Shown here in pieces: positions 23,780 through 32,833 of a DNA stretch of 64,000 bases. The notes under the pieces were generated by a model that was not told where the DNA came from, made no database searches, and saw nothing but the letters and a program-made list of their open reading frames with translations. The stretch's first letter is position 1. Every line of letters starts with the position of its first letter. This stretch comes from Streptomyces sp. NBC_01260 (GTDB taxonomy: Bacteria > Actinomycetota > Actinomycetes > Streptomycetales > Streptomycetaceae): contig NZ_CP108464.1 in the NCBI RefSeq assembly GCF_036226405.1, positions 7,130,001 through 7,194,000 on the forward strand. Reading direction: 5' to 3'. The position numbers and the translations under genes were made by a program.

Positions 23780-23867
23780 GGTAGCCGTCCACGGCGTCCT
23801 CCATGCACGGGCCGCTGGTGACGCTGCCGTGCCCCTGGCCCGCGTAGGTGAGGAGCACGCCGCTGCG
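23724..23867 (-). pseudogene. C-terminal remnant of a tripeptidyl-aminopeptidase-like alpha/beta hydrolase
   Basis: The minus strand reads VLLTYAGQGHGSV, CMEDAVDGYLTDL and VPARGTSCPAVPS before a stop. This is the characteristic end of the TAP-like C-terminal domain in secreted Streptomyces SlpD/E-type peptidases, with the catalytic His in GQGHG. Upstream (to about 24200) the frame is degenerate and no hydrolase core remains. The fragment overlaps the last 56 bases of the SWIM gene. Confidence 0.7.
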
Positions 23868-24261
23868 GCCGGGGGCAGTGCCTCCGTGCAGGCCGCCGAG
23901 CCCGAGCTGCCGTCCGCGCAATCTGCTGGCAACGGCCTGTTCGGGGCCGCCGAGGTGAACGCCGTCGCCCTGAACGCCGGTGTCCTGCGGTCCCGTTCCG
24001 GCCATCGCGACCCGCCGGCGCCTGAGGTCCACACGGGTGCCGGTGGGGACCCGCTGTCGGGCATATGCAGGCGACGTCGCGCATCGGTACCCCCGGAAGG
24101 CGTGACGCTCTTTTGGTACTCCAGGCGTTTGACGGCCGTCTGCCAGACCTGAGAACTGCGCTTGACCTGCACTTCTTCGTTTCCCAGCCGCGGTGACATG
24201 TTTCCGATGGCTCACCACGTGAAACCACGATCGGTTACCTCGAGGGTTGCCTTGACGGAGG
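23868..24261. other. Degenerate intergenic stretch
   Basis: No intact gene. GC falls in 24100-24260, and short protein-like pieces occur in several frames (minus strand QVWQTAVKRLEYQKS near 24110-24155), consistent with eroded genes. I cannot assign them. Confidence 0.45.
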
Positions 24262-24615
24262 TTGGTGGAGGCGTACCTCGACTACTGCCGCTACTTCAAC
24301 GCCACCAAGGCCGAACAGGCCGCCCGCTTCGGCTCCGACTTCGGCTCCCTGCTCCTCTTCCAGGGCCACTCCCGCATGGACGCGTACGCCGCCGTGCAGA
24401 CGGGCGACGAGAAGCTCGCCGCCCGCGCCTGGGAGAAGTTCGGCAACAGCGACGGATACAAAGGAATCCGCCCCCTGGAAGACCGAGAAGGTGAGCGGCC
24501 CGGTCACCACGTCCCGGGCAGTGAGGCCACCTGGGTCTACACCAACGACACCGCGCTGTACGGACTCGCCGCCATCGAGAACATCGCCCCGGTCGGCGAC
24601 CACATGCCGGCCTGA
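24262..24615 (+). pseudogene. C-terminal fragment of a large secreted protein, possibly an exo-polysaccharide-lyase-like Tat protein
   Basis: The 117 residues contain YLDYCRYFNATKAEQAARF, GSLLLFQGHSRMDAYAAV and WVYTNDTALYGLAAIENIA. I associate this pattern with the end of large Tat-secreted PcRGLX/lyase-like proteins of actinomycetes. Everything upstream of that C-terminal part is missing, and there is no promoter-like region or convincing ribosome site before GTG 24262. It is best read as the surviving 3' end of a deleted gene; the family assignment is from memory. Confidence 0.5.
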
Positions 24616-24652
24616 GGCCCCGAGGGCGCCCCGGACCGGCCACGCGGTCACG

Positions 24653-27208
24653 TCACCGCATCCGGCCCAGGGCGTCCCTCAGCCGCCGGGCGTCGCGCAG
24701 CCGCTTCTCGTACGTCGCCCCGACCGCCAGCAGCAGCACCCCGGCCAGCGCCGGAGCCACCCAGCGCGGCAGTGCGCCGACCACCTGGACCACATACGGC
24801 GCGAGCTCGTGCAGGGCGTCCAGCGCCAGCACCGCGCCGCCCAGCACCAGAAGGGCCTGGAGCCGCCACCGCGCCCCCAGCAGCGTGATCACCAGCGCCG
24901 CCGCACCGAGCAGCAGCGGCCGCAGCCAGTGCGGATCGGCCCAGGCGGCGAGGAGCGACGGCACCAGCGTCGCCGCCAGACCTGCCCCGTACGCCGTCCA
25001 CGACGACGCAGCGGGATCGCGGCGCCGGCGCAGCACACCGATCACCAGCGCCGCGACGGTCACCGGCAGGGTGTACGCCTCCGGGGACGACACCCCGGAC
25101 GCCGACAGCCGGACCCAGGACGCCAGCACGAACAGCGCCGTCGCCAGATATCCGGCCACCGGCCGCCGCTCCGGGCGCAACGCCGTACCCGCCGCCAGCA
25201 CTGCGCACAGGGCCAGCACCAGAGCCAGGAACGGCGGGTCGCCCATCGCCATGCCCAGGGCAGGCAGCGCCGCCGCGCCGCCGGTCACCTCGACCGGCAG
25301 CGCCACCGTGTGTGCCTTGAGACGGGCGCCCAGCAGTACGGTCACCGAGGGGACCGCCAGAATCAGCGGAGCCGCCCGGTGCGCGGCCAGCCCCAGCGAG
25401 GCACCGCACGCACCGGCCAGCACCACGGCACAGACCACCGCCGCACCCGCCGCCACCGCCTGCACGGCTCCCGGCACCCGGTCCGGCCGCGACGCCGGCG
25501 CCACGGCGGAGTCCAACGCGGCCGCAGCCGCCACGAACACCACCAGCAACAACCCGAACACCGCATACGTGGCCGCTTCCGAGCCCAGTGACAGCAGCGC
25601 CACGCCCACCGCACCCACCGCCCCGCACACCGACGCCGTCAGCGCCACCCCCGTCATCCCGCGGCGCAGAGCGCCCACCGCCACCGCGAACACGCCCACG
25701 ACCAGTACCAACTGCACGGAGACGGCCACCGTGTACGAGACGTCCAGAGCGGCCGGCAGCACCGCCAGCCCCGCCCAGCCGAGCACCGGAGCCGTCGCCC
25801 CGACAGCGCCCCGCGCCGAGGGCCCGGGGGAGAGCACCGGTCCGGCCCACCGCAGCACGCCCTCCCACGATCGGTACGCCGCCGCGAGCACCGCGGCCAC
25901 CACGAGCAGGACGACCGGGGCCGCGGCCATCTCCGACCACGGCAGCCCCGCGGCCCCCAGCGCACCCCGGGCGCCGCCCTGCGGCGCACCCGTCCACACC
26001 CGGCCCAGCTGCGACACCGGGCCCGCCAACGACACCGCGACCGGCGGCAGCGAGAACAGCACCGACCCCGCCGTCACCGCCCCCGACGCCCACACCAGCC
26101 CCTGCCCGGCCGGACGCCCCAGCGGAGCCCGTACCCCGGCCAGCAGCGTCCCGCCGCACAGCAGATACACCGGCACCACCCAGCCGGCGGGCACCCCCGC
26201 GACCAGCACTCCGGAGACGGCGGCCACGGCCGCCAGACCGGCCACCAGACCACCGGCCACCGCAACCGCCGCCGGCGCCCGGCGAGCCCCGGACAACGCG
26301 ATCGCCGAACCCGCCAGCAGCAGCGCCCCCGGCGCCACCGCGCCCGCCGGCGCATCGGCCGCCAGCGACTCCACCAGCGCCACCAGCAGCCCCGCGCCAC
26401 CGGTCACCCAGAGGCCGGAACAGGCCGTCACCCGTACCGCAACCCCCTTGCCCCACAACGCGATCGCACAGTCCAGCGCCGCCGTCGCCAGCAGCGCACC
26501 GGCGAACACCAGGGCGTCCGCCCGCTCCGCCCACGCCCACAGCAGCAGCGGCAACTGCGCGACGAGCACCGCGGCGGGCAGCGGCAGCCGCAGCCCGCCG
26601 AGCGCCAGGCCGTACGCCGCCCAGGCCGCGGCCAGCGCCGCCGAAGCGGTCGCCGCGAAGCCCAGTCCGCCCGTCTCCGGCAGCGCCACCTCATGCAGCG
26701 CATAGGCGTCCAGCACCATCAGCACCGAGGCGAGGGCCGCGAGCGACTCGGCCGTCGAGGACAGCCCCCGGCGCAGCAGCACCGCAGGCGCGGCCAGCGC
26801 CGCCACCGTCACGGTCGCCAGCACCGCCGAGCGGCCGCCGATCCCCATCTGACCCCAGCTGACCAGGGTGAACGCGATCGCCGCGACCGTCAGCAGGAGT
26901 CCGCCGAGGGTGAGCAGCACATTCTGCGCACCACCGGTGCGGACCGCGGGCACGGGCGGCCGGCCCGGGGCCGCGAAGGGCCCTGGGGGGCGGCCCGCGG
27001 GCAGCGGGAACGCGGGGACGGGAGGTGGTGCGGCCGTCAGCGGGCCGGGCGTCCGCAGGACGCTCAGCAGCCAGGCGCGGCGGTGCAGCAGTTGGGACCG
27101 GCGCAGGTCCAGCCCGGCGAGCTCACGGTCGAGGAGCGCCAATTCCTCGGCGGGCGGCGGCAGATGTTCCATGGACGCGAGTGTGGCGGCGGTCACGCAT
27201 TCGGACAT
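24653..27208 (-). CDS. Large polytopic membrane protein (SCO7613 C-terminal-like)
   Basis: About 851 residues. The first 90 are cytoplasmic, with ELALLDRELAGLDLRRSQLL (a coiled-coil-like N-terminal segment) and a Pro-rich stretch. The rest is more than 20 hydrophobic segments made almost entirely of Ala, Leu, Val and Gly (LLTLGGLLLTVAAIAFTLVS is the first). It ends in a basic tail YEKRLRDARRLRDALGRMR. This resembles the actinobacterial SCO7613-type membrane proteins of unknown function. The start could be 27208 or ATG 27172. It is divergent from the SRPBCC gene, with only 47 bp between starts. Confidence 0.8.
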   Translation of the reverse strand: MSECVTAATLASMEHLPPPAEELALLDRELAGLDLRRSQLLHRRAWLLSVLRTPGPLTAAPPPVPAFPLPAGRPPGPFAAPGRPPVPAVRTGGAQNVLLTLGGLLLTVAAIAFTLVSWGQMGIGGRSAVLATVTVAALAAPAVLLRRGLSSTAESLAALASVLMVLDAYALHEVALPETGGLGFAATASAALAAAWAAYGLALGGLRLPLPAAVLVAQLPLLLWAWAERADALVFAGALLATAALDCAIALWGKGVAVRVTACSGLWVTGGAGLLVALVESLAADAPAGAVAPGALLLAGSAIALSGARRAPAAVAVAGGLVAGLAAVAAVSGVLVAGVPAGWVVPVYLLCGGTLLAGVRAPLGRPAGQGLVWASGAVTAGSVLFSLPPVAVSLAGPVSQLGRVWTGAPQGGARGALGAAGLPWSEMAAAPVVLLVVAAVLAAAYRSWEGVLRWAGPVLSPGPSARGAVGATAPVLGWAGLAVLPAALDVSYTVAVSVQLVLVVGVFAVAVGALRRGMTGVALTASVCGAVGAVGVALLSLGSEAATYAVFGLLLVVFVAAAAALDSAVAPASRPDRVPGAVQAVAAGAAVVCAVVLAGACGASLGLAAHRAAPLILAVPSVTVLLGARLKAHTVALPVEVTGGAAALPALGMAMGDPPFLALVLALCAVLAAGTALRPERRPVAGYLATALFVLASWVRLSASGVSSPEAYTLPVTVAALVIGVLRRRRDPAASSWTAYGAGLAATLVPSLLAAWADPHWLRPLLLGAAALVITLLGARWRLQALLVLGGAVLALDALHELAPYVVQVVGALPRWVAPALAGVLLLAVGATYEKRLRDARRLRDALGRMR

Positions 27209-27255
27209 GCGCACGGATACTCAGTTCCCCGGCTGAGTATGCGCATCCTGGACGC

Positions 27256-27702
27256 ATGGACTGGAGTCACTACCGTTTTGTCAGCAACTGGGACCTCGCC
27301 GCACCGCCCGGCGCCGTGTACCGGCTCCTGGAACAGGTGGAGCAGTACCCGCAATGGTGGCCGCAGATCCGCGAGGTCACCCCGGTCGATGACACCTCCG
27401 GCACCACCCGGATCCGCTCCCTGCTCCCGTACGACCTCGTCGTCACGGCCCGAGAACGCCTCCGTGACCCGCACGCCGGAGTCCTCGAAGTGGCTCTCAC
27501 CGGCGACCTCGAAGGCTGGGCCCGCTGGACCGTCACCCCGCACGGGACCGGGAGCCGTGCCACGTACGAACAGGACGTCGAGGTGCGCAAGAGGCTGATG
27601 CGGGTGCTCGCGGTGCCGGGGCGCCCGGTGTTCCTGGCCAATCACGCCCTGATGATGCGGGCCGGGCACCGAGGGTTCGCGGCGCGGCTGGAAGCGGTTT
27701 GA
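27256..27702 (+). CDS. SRPBCC / polyketide cyclase-dehydrase superfamily protein
   Basis: A 148-residue START-like helix-grip protein: the opening strand HYRFVSNWDLAAPPGAVYRL, the family WWP motif (YPQWWPQIREV) and a long C-terminal helix (PVFLANHALMMRAGHRGFA). These proteins bind small hydrophobic ligands; members include polyketide cyclases and lipid carriers. ATG 27256 starts the conserved fold. It shares a short divergent region with the polytopic membrane protein and ends 39 bp before tRNA-Val copy 2. Confidence 0.88.
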   Translation: MDWSHYRFVSNWDLAAPPGAVYRLLEQVEQYPQWWPQIREVTPVDDTSGTTRIRSLLPYDLVVTARERLRDPHAGVLEVALTGDLEGWARWTVTPHGTGSRATYEQDVEVRKRLMRVLAVPGRPVFLANHALMMRAGHRGFAARLEAV

Positions 27703-27738
27703 ACCACACCCGCCGGTCCCTGTATGGTTCAACCCGTT

Positions 27739-27819
27739 CCCGGGCGATTAGCTCAGTGGGAGAGCGCTTCGTTCACACCGAAGAGGTCACTGGTTCGAAC
27801 CCAGTATCGCCCACCCCGG
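27739..27819 (+). repeat. 81-bp direct repeat, copy 2 (contains tRNA-Val)
   Basis: Identical to 7611-7691, same orientation. The identity ends at the same point on each side of the tRNA gene. Confidence 0.9.
27742..27813 (+). tRNA. tRNA-Val (anticodon CAC), copy 2
   Basis: Base-for-base identical to the gene at 7614-7685: GGGCGAT/ATCGCCC acceptor, TTCACAC anticodon loop, no encoded CCA. It has its own terminator 12 bases downstream, so both copies are probably expressed independently. Confidence 0.97.
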
Positions 27820-27825
27820 GAGAGG

Positions 27826-27857
27826 CCGGTCCGTCAGCAACACCGACGGACCGGTTT
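27826..27857 (+). terminator. Terminator after tRNA-Val copy 2
   Basis: CCGGTCCGTC (27826-27835) pairs perfectly with GACGGACCGG (27845-27854) and is followed by TTT. Confidence 0.75.
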
Positions 27858-27909
27858 CTGCGTGTCCGGCTCCGCGAGCGTTCCCGTGGAGCCCTGGGCG
27901 CACACCGAC

Positions 27910-28635
27910 TCACGCGGCGGCGCGCAGCTCCGGACGCAGCGGCCACGCCGGGTCCACCGTCTCCGGCGTGCCGCTCTTGGTGAACCAGGCCTGCAGACCG
28001 CGCGCCTGGGCGGCGTGCCACACCGCCTGCAGCGTGTGCAGCTCCGCCGGGGTCAGCCGCTCCAGCCGGGTGGCGAACCGCCGCCCGACCGCCCGGACCA
28101 GCTCCAGCGAGGCCGCCGCATCGGCCGCCGCGTCATGCGCCCCGTCCAGCACCACCCCGTACAGCTCGCACAGATCCGTGAGCGTGCGCCGGCCCTTGCG
28201 GTAGCGGTCCAGATGCTTGTCGAGCACCCGTGGATCCAGCACGCACAACGGCGTGTTCTCCAGATAGCCGGCCAGCGACGACGCCCGGTGCCGCTTGAGC
28301 TCCCGGTCCAGCAGCGTCAGGTCGAACGGCGCGTTCATCACCACCAGCGGCCGGCCGGCCGCACTCTGCTCGGCCAGCGCCAGGGCTATCTCCTCCACCA
28401 CCGGCGCGGGCCACCGCCCGTTGCGCTGGAGGTGGTCGTCTGTCAGTCCGTGGATCTCCGTCGCCCCCGCGGGCACCGGCACCCCCGGATTCACCAGCCA
28501 GCGGGTGACGCGCATCCGCCCGCCGGCACTGTCCTGGACGACGAGGGCGGCCGAAACGATCCGGTCCCCCTCCACGTCCACTCCCGTCGTCTCGGTGTCA
28601 AAAGCGGCCAGTGGCCCCTCGTACCAATGAGTCAT
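27910..28635 (-). CDS. DEDDh 3'-5' exonuclease (DNA polymerase III epsilon-like)
   Basis: A 241-residue RNase T/DnaQ-fold protein. Exo I is FDTETTG (about 13-19), Exo II lies in VVMNAPFDLTLLDREL and Exo III in GAHDAAADAAASLEL, where the catalytic His and Asp fall. The length fits the stand-alone exonucleases that actinomycetes carry besides DnaQ-like subunits; no BRCT or GIY-YIG domain is attached. ATG 28635 begins the fold. It is probably a DNA- or RNA-trimming enzyme for repair. It converges on tRNA-Val copy 2 and is divergent from the DUF4365 gene. Confidence 0.9.
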   Translation of the reverse strand: MTHWYEGPLAAFDTETTGVDVEGDRIVSAALVVQDSAGGRMRVTRWLVNPGVPVPAGATEIHGLTDDHLQRNGRWPAPVVEEIALALAEQSAAGRPLVVMNAPFDLTLLDRELKRHRASSLAGYLENTPLCVLDPRVLDKHLDRYRKGRRTLTDLCELYGVVLDGAHDAAADAAASLELVRAVGRRFATRLERLTPAELHTLQAVWHAAQARGLQAWFTKSGTPETVDPAWPLRPELRAAA

Positions 28636-28825
28636 CCCCGAACTCCTCGCGCCCGAGCGGCAGATGGCGTGATTCCCCTGCCCGGTTCGGTGATACCCGC
28701 ACCCTTTGCCTGATACGCCGTTTGCGGGCCGCCCGCTGCGGTGACAACACAGATGACGGGGACGGAAGTTGGTACACCTCCGCGTCCGCCGACCCATTGG
28801 CACGGCCCGGAAGGCACACGGAGCC

Positions 28826-29422
28826 ATGGCACTCGCGCAGCCCGAACCAGGGGGTCCTTCCCGTGCCGGAGGCCACGGGGGAGGGCTGTTGCCCCAGCGG
28901 ATCGCACCGCTGCGCGGCACTCTCGCCACCACCGCCTGCATGGAGACCCTCCAGGTGGGCTACTTGCACGCGGTCGCCGCCGCGGCGGGGTGCTCCCTGT
29001 CACAGCCCTTCCCCGACAACGGCATCGACTGGCACGTCAGCCACGGCGCCCCCGGCCATGTCGTCGACGACGAGGTGACCATCAAGGTCCAGCTGAAATG
29101 CACCTACCAGATACCGGCCCGCCCGCCCGGCGCGACGTTCGCCTTCACGCTCGACAACGCACACCTCGTGAAGCTCGCCCGGACCCCCGTGTCGGTGCAC
29201 AAGATCCTGGTCGTGATGCTCGTGCCCCGGAGCCAGGACGACTGGCTGAGGGCCGGACACGACCGTCTCGACCTGCGCCACTGCTGTTACTGGACCAATC
29301 TGGCCGGCCACCCGGTGACCGGCCGGCACCGGACCACCGTGCGGATCCCGACCTCGCGCATCTTCGACGACCGAGCGCTCTGCGAGATCATGACCCGTGT
29401 CGGGGCAGGAGGGAGACCCTGA
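28826..29422 (+). CDS. DUF4365 domain protein
   Basis: A 198-residue protein with the DUF4365 pattern: [17 protein letters not shown] as the first helix, then [10 protein letters not shown] and [12 protein letters not shown], resembling the D...K.K core of restriction-endonuclease-like folds, and later [16 protein letters not shown]4365 is thought to be nuclease-like, but its function is not established. ATG 28826 has a GGAG only 2 bases upstream; a later start at 28939 (METLQVG) is possible. Its TGA overlaps the next ATG (TGATG), so the pair is co-translated. Confidence 0.75.
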   Translation: MALAQPEPGGPSRAGGHGGGLLPQRIAPLRGTLATTACMETLQVGYLHAVAAAAGCSLSQPFPDNGIDWHVSHGAPGHVVDDEVTIKVQLKCTYQIPARPPGATFAFTLDNAHLVKLARTPVSVHKILVVMLVPRSQDDWLRAGHDRLDLRHCCYWTNLAGHPVTGRHRTTVRIPTSRIFDDRALCEIMTRVGAGGRP

Positions 29423-30687
29423 TGCACCGGCCGATGGACGAGTCCGCCAACGAAGAGATCCCGTCAGTCGTACGACCCCACCCCATCGAGCCGCCCGGGC
29501 TCCGGTCCACCGGACCGCCGGCCGCCGGGAACCTGCCCGACCCTGCCCGGGTGGACCCCGCGGTACTCGCCGCCCTGCTCGCCCGCCACGGCTGGCGGCG
29601 GCGCGGCGGGGCCGCCGGACGCTACAGCCGCTGGACCCCGCCCGGACCGCCCGGCGGCTCCACCAGCCTGCTCGTACCCGACACCGGAGCCTTTCCCGAC
29701 AGCGAGGACCTGCTGGGCGAGGCGCTGACCGCGCTGGCCCGCAGCGCGGCCCCCTCGGCCCGCGACGTCCTCGTCTCCCTCGCCGTCCCCAGCGACGAGA
29801 TCCGCTGGTGGCGCGAGGCCCCCGAACCGGCCGCCGGAACCGCCGGCGCGGCCAGCTGGACCGGCGCCGAGCAGCTGCACGGCGCGGCCCGGCAGATCCT
29901 GCTCGCCGGCGCCCTCGCCGTCCGAGGCCGGGCCGGCTACCACGGTGCCCGCCACCGGCGGCGTGCCCTCGCGGCCCTCGACGGCATCCTCGTCGGACCC
30001 GCACCCGGCGGCCGCGACCTCACCGCGTTCGTGCCCGTCGAGGCCGGGCGCCCCGTGGCGGTACGGCTCCACCACGCCCTGCACGCCACTCGGGAGGCCG
30101 TGGACTACCAGCGGGCCACCGGCGGCATGGAGGCCTTCGACAGCGCCGTCGCGGCGGGCGTCAGCCGCGAGCTGACCGAGGCCGTCGTCGCACTCGTCCG
30201 CGGTTCCGAGGGCGCCGGGATCGCGCTGGAGTGGGCGCCCGCCGCGGGCACCCCCGACGGCTGTCCGGCGCGCCCCGAACCGGTGGAGTTCTCCCCGGGC
30301 GACCTGCCCGCACTGCGCCGGGCGGGCGCCCGCTACCTCCGGGACGAACCCGCGGTCACGGTGGCGATCACCGGCGCCGTCGTACGCCTGCGCCGCTCGG
30401 GGCCGCGCGGAGCCGGAATCGTACGGCTGCGGGTGCTGGCGGGAGCCGAGGTCCCGCACGTGCGGCTGGAGCTCGACGAGGAGGCGTACCGGATCGCGGG
30501 CCACGCCCATCTGGTGGGGCTGCCGGTGCGGGTGGAGGGAAGGCTGGAGAGCCGGGGCGGCTTCCGCCGGCTGACCAGGACCTCTCAGGTGGTTCCCGTG
30601 CAGGTCGACGACGCGGAGCGGGACCGGCTGATGAAGTCGCTCCAGGAGAACGTCGACTATTTCGAGGAGGCCTGCACGGGGGAGTAG
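29422..30687 (+). CDS. Conserved protein of unknown function, coupled to the DUF4365 gene
   Basis: A 421-residue protein with no recognised family. Residues 1-45 are Pro-rich. The middle has a small domain ([20 protein letters not shown]) and a helical stretch ([20 protein letters not shown]). The last 110 residues ([17 protein letters not shown], then [16 protein letters not shown]) form a beta-rich module that looks like an OB- or barrel-type domain. There is no signal peptide or membrane segment. The start ATG overlaps the DUF4365 stop, and thrS follows after 113 bp behind its own promoter-like region. A two-gene unit with the nuclease-like partner is likely. Confidence 0.78.
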   Translation: MHRPMDESANEEIPSVVRPHPIEPPGLRSTGPPAAGNLPDPARVDPAVLAALLARHGWRRRGGAAGRYSRWTPPGPPGGSTSLLVPDTGAFPDSEDLLGEALTALARSAAPSARDVLVSLAVPSDEIRWWREAPEPAAGTAGAASWTGAEQLHGAARQILLAGALAVRGRAGYHGARHRRRALAALDGILVGPAPGGRDLTAFVPVEAGRPVAVRLHHALHATREAVDYQRATGGMEAFDSAVAAGVSRELTEAVVALVRGSEGAGIALEWAPAAGTPDGCPARPEPVEFSPGDLPALRRAGARYLRDEPAVTVAITGAVVRLRRSGPRGAGIVRLRVLAGAEVPHVRLELDEEAYRIAGHAHLVGLPVRVEGRLESRGGFRRLTRTSQVVPVQVDDAERDRLMKSLQENVDYFEEACTGE

Positions 30688-30744
30688 CCGGGCGGAGGCC
30701 GCCGAATCCGGCCCTTTCGCTAAGAGGGGTGTCGGCTCGGTACG

Positions 30745-30770
30745 ATTCCTCTTGCGCGCGCAGGAGGAAT
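30745..30770. promoter_or_regulatory. 26-nt near-perfect palindrome upstream of thrS
   Basis: ATTCCTCT (30745-30752) with a TGCGCGCGCA centre and GGAGGAAT reads the same on both strands except for one T-G pair, which would be a wobble in RNA. It overlaps a TACGAT sequence (30741-30746) that could be a -10 box and ends 31 bases before the thrS start. It could be an operator or a leader hairpin; the right arm contains GGAGG. Confidence 0.5.
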
Positions 30771-30800
30771 GCGCCGCACCCCCTGAGTCAGGAGAGACCG

Positions 30801-32777
30801 GTGTCAGACGTCCGTGTGATCATCCAGCGCGATTCCGAGCGGGAAGAACGCGTGGTGACGACGGGCACTACGGCAGCCGAGCTCTTCCCCGGCGAGCGCA
30901 CCGTCGTCGCCGCCCGCATCGCCGGTGAGCTGAAGGACATCGCGTACGTGGTCGCCGACGGCGAGACCGTCGAGCCCGTGCTGATCTCCTCCGAGGACGG
31001 CCTCAACATCCTCCGGCACTCCACCGCGCACGTCATGGCGCAGGCCGTGCAGGAGCTTCATCCCGAGGCCAAGCTCGGCATCGGCCCCCCGGTCAAGGAC
31101 GGCTTCTACTACGACTTCGACGTCGAGACGCCGTTCACGCCCGAGGACCTCAAGGCCATCGAGAAGAAGATGCAGGAGATCCAGAAGCGGGGCCAGAAGT
31201 TCTCCCGCCGGGTCGTCACGGACGAGGCGGCCCGCGAGGAGCTGGCCGACGAGCCGTACAAGCTGGAGCTCATCGGCATCAAGGGCTCCGCCTCCACGGA
31301 CGACGGCGCGGACGTCGAGGTGGGCGGCGGCGAGCTGACCATCTACGACAACCTCGACCCGAAGACCGGGGACCTCTGCTGGAAGGACCTCTGCCGGGGC
31401 CCGCACCTGCCGACCACCCGTTTCATCCCGGCGTTCAAGCTGATGCGCAACGCGGCCGCCTACTGGCGCGGCAGCGAGAAGAACCCGATGCTCCAGCGCA
31501 TCTACGGCACCGCCTGGCCCACCAAGGACGAGCTGAAGGCGCACCTGGAGTTCCTGGAGGAGGCCGCCAAGCGCGACCACCGCAAGCTCGGTAGCGAGCT
31601 GGACCTCTTCTCCTTCCCGGACGAGATCGGCCCCGGCCTCGCCGTCTTCCACCCCAAGGGCGGCGTCATCCGCCGGGCCATGGAGGACTACTCGCGGCGC
31701 CGCCACGAGGAGGAGGGCTACGAGTTCGTCTACTCGCCGCACGCCACCAAGGGCAAGCTCTTCGAGAAGTCCGGCCACCTGGACTGGTACGCCGACGGCA
31801 TGTACCCGCCCATGCAGCTCGACGACGGGGTGGACTACTACCTCAAGCCGATGAACTGCCCGATGCACAACCTGATCTTCGACGCCCGTGGCCGTTCCTA
31901 CCGTGAACTGCCGCTTCGTCTCTTCGAGTTCGGCACGGTGTACCGGTACGAGAAGTCGGGCGTCGTGCACGGCCTGACCCGTTCGCGCGGCTTCACGCAG
32001 GACGACGCGCACATCTACTGCACCAAGGAGCAGATGGCCGAGGAGCTGGACCGGACGCTCACCTTCGTCCTGAACCTGCTTCGCGACTACGGGCTGACCG
32101 ACTTCTACCTGGAGCTCTCCACCAAGGACCCGGAGAAGTTCGTCGGCTCGGACGAGGCGTGGGAGGAGTCCACCGAGACGCTGCGCCTGGTCGCCGAGAA
32201 GCAGGGCCTGCCGCTGGTCCCGGACCCGGGCGGCGCCGCGTTCTACGGCCCTAAGATCTCGGTGCAGTGCAAGGACGCCATCGGCCGGACCTGGCAGATG
32301 TCGACCGTGCAGCTCGACTTCAACCTGCCGGAGCGCTTCGACCTGGAGTACACCGGCCCCGACGGCACCAAGCAGCGCCCGGTCATGATCCACCGCGCCC
32401 TGTTCGGCTCCATCGAGCGCTTCTTCGCGGTGCTGCTCGAGCACTACGCGGGTGCGTTCCCGGTGTGGCTGGCCCCGGTCCAGGCGGTCGGCATCCCGAT
32501 CGGCGACGCGCACATCCCGTACCTCCAGGAGTTCGCCGCCAAGGCCCGTAAGCAGGGGCTGCGGGTCGACGTGGACGCCTCGTCGGACCGGATGCAGAAG
32601 AAGATCCGCAACCAGCAGCGGGCCAAGGTGCCGTTCATGATCATCGCGGGCGACGAGGACATGGCCAACGGTGCCGTCTCCTTCCGCTACCGCGACGGTT
32701 CGCAGGAGAACGGCATCCCGGTCGAGGACGCCCTCGCCAAGATCGCCAAGGCCGTCGAGGACCGCGTCCAGGTCTGA
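30801..32777 (+). CDS. thrS: Threonyl-tRNA synthetase
   Basis: A 658-residue class II synthetase that charges tRNA-Thr. Domains in order: TGS (about 1-62), editing/SAD domain with [10 protein letters not shown] (about 75-84), catalytic core with the zinc/substrate Cys in MNCPMHN, motif 2 [11 protein letters not shown] and motif 3 ([16 protein letters not shown]), then the HGTP anticodon domain from about 560. GTG 30801 follows AGGAGAG. The reading frame is full length. It is followed by a very strong bidirectional hairpin and, after the convergent channel gene, by the HIT gene, as in other actinobacteria. Confidence 0.98.
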   Translation: MSDVRVIIQRDSEREERVVTTGTTAAELFPGERTVVAARIAGELKDIAYVVADGETVEPVLISSEDGLNILRHSTAHVMAQAVQELHPEAKLGIGPPVKDGFYYDFDVETPFTPEDLKAIEKKMQEIQKRGQKFSRRVVTDEAAREELADEPYKLELIGIKGSASTDDGADVEVGGGELTIYDNLDPKTGDLCWKDLCRGPHLPTTRFIPAFKLMRNAAAYWRGSEKNPMLQRIYGTAWPTKDELKAHLEFLEEAAKRDHRKLGSELDLFSFPDEIGPGLAVFHPKGGVIRRAMEDYSRRRHEEEGYEFVYSPHATKGKLFEKSGHLDWYADGMYPPMQLDDGVDYYLKPMNCPMHNLIFDARGRSYRELPLRLFEFGTVYRYEKSGVVHGLTRSRGFTQDDAHIYCTKEQMAEELDRTLTFVLNLLRDYGLTDFYLELSTKDPEKFVGSDEAWEESTETLRLVAEKQGLPLVPDPGGAAFYGPKISVQCKDAIGRTWQMSTVQLDFNLPERFDLEYTGPDGTKQRPVMIHRALFGSIERFFAVLLEHYAGAFPVWLAPVQAVGIPIGDAHIPYLQEFAAKARKQGLRVDVDASSDRMQKKIRNQQRAKVPFMIIAGDEDMANGAVSFRYRDGSQENGIPVEDALAKIAKAVEDRVQV

Positions 32778-32784
32778 TCGGTCA

Positions 32785-32833
32785 CGAGAAGGGGCCTCCG
32801 GCGAGCTATCCGCTCGCCGGAGGCCCCTTCTCG
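32785..32833. terminator. 21-bp-stem bidirectional terminator inside the end of the channel gene
   Basis: The left arm 32785-32805 (CGAGAAGGGGCCTCC...) pairs perfectly over 21 bp with the right arm 32813-32833 around loop CTATCCG. The right arm also encodes the last residues (EKGPPASG) of the convergent channel gene, whose stop codon (32806-32808) is in the loop. Confidence 0.85.

Noticed and set aside
24885-26705. 606-codon plus-strand frame opposite the polytopic membrane protein
   Set aside because: Ala/Thr/Ser/Pro repeats follow from the antisense of Ala-Gly-Val membrane codons; there is no start signal.
7614-27813. Integrated conjugative element between the tRNA-Val copies
   Set aside because: No integrase, excisionase, replication or transfer gene was seen, and both tRNAs are complete with extra flanking identity rather than a 3'-end attachment repeat.
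30769-30786. Possible leader peptide MRRTP before thrS (threonine attenuation)
   Set aside because: The GGAGG sits directly against the ATG, only one Thr codon is present, and no alternative terminator structure follows.
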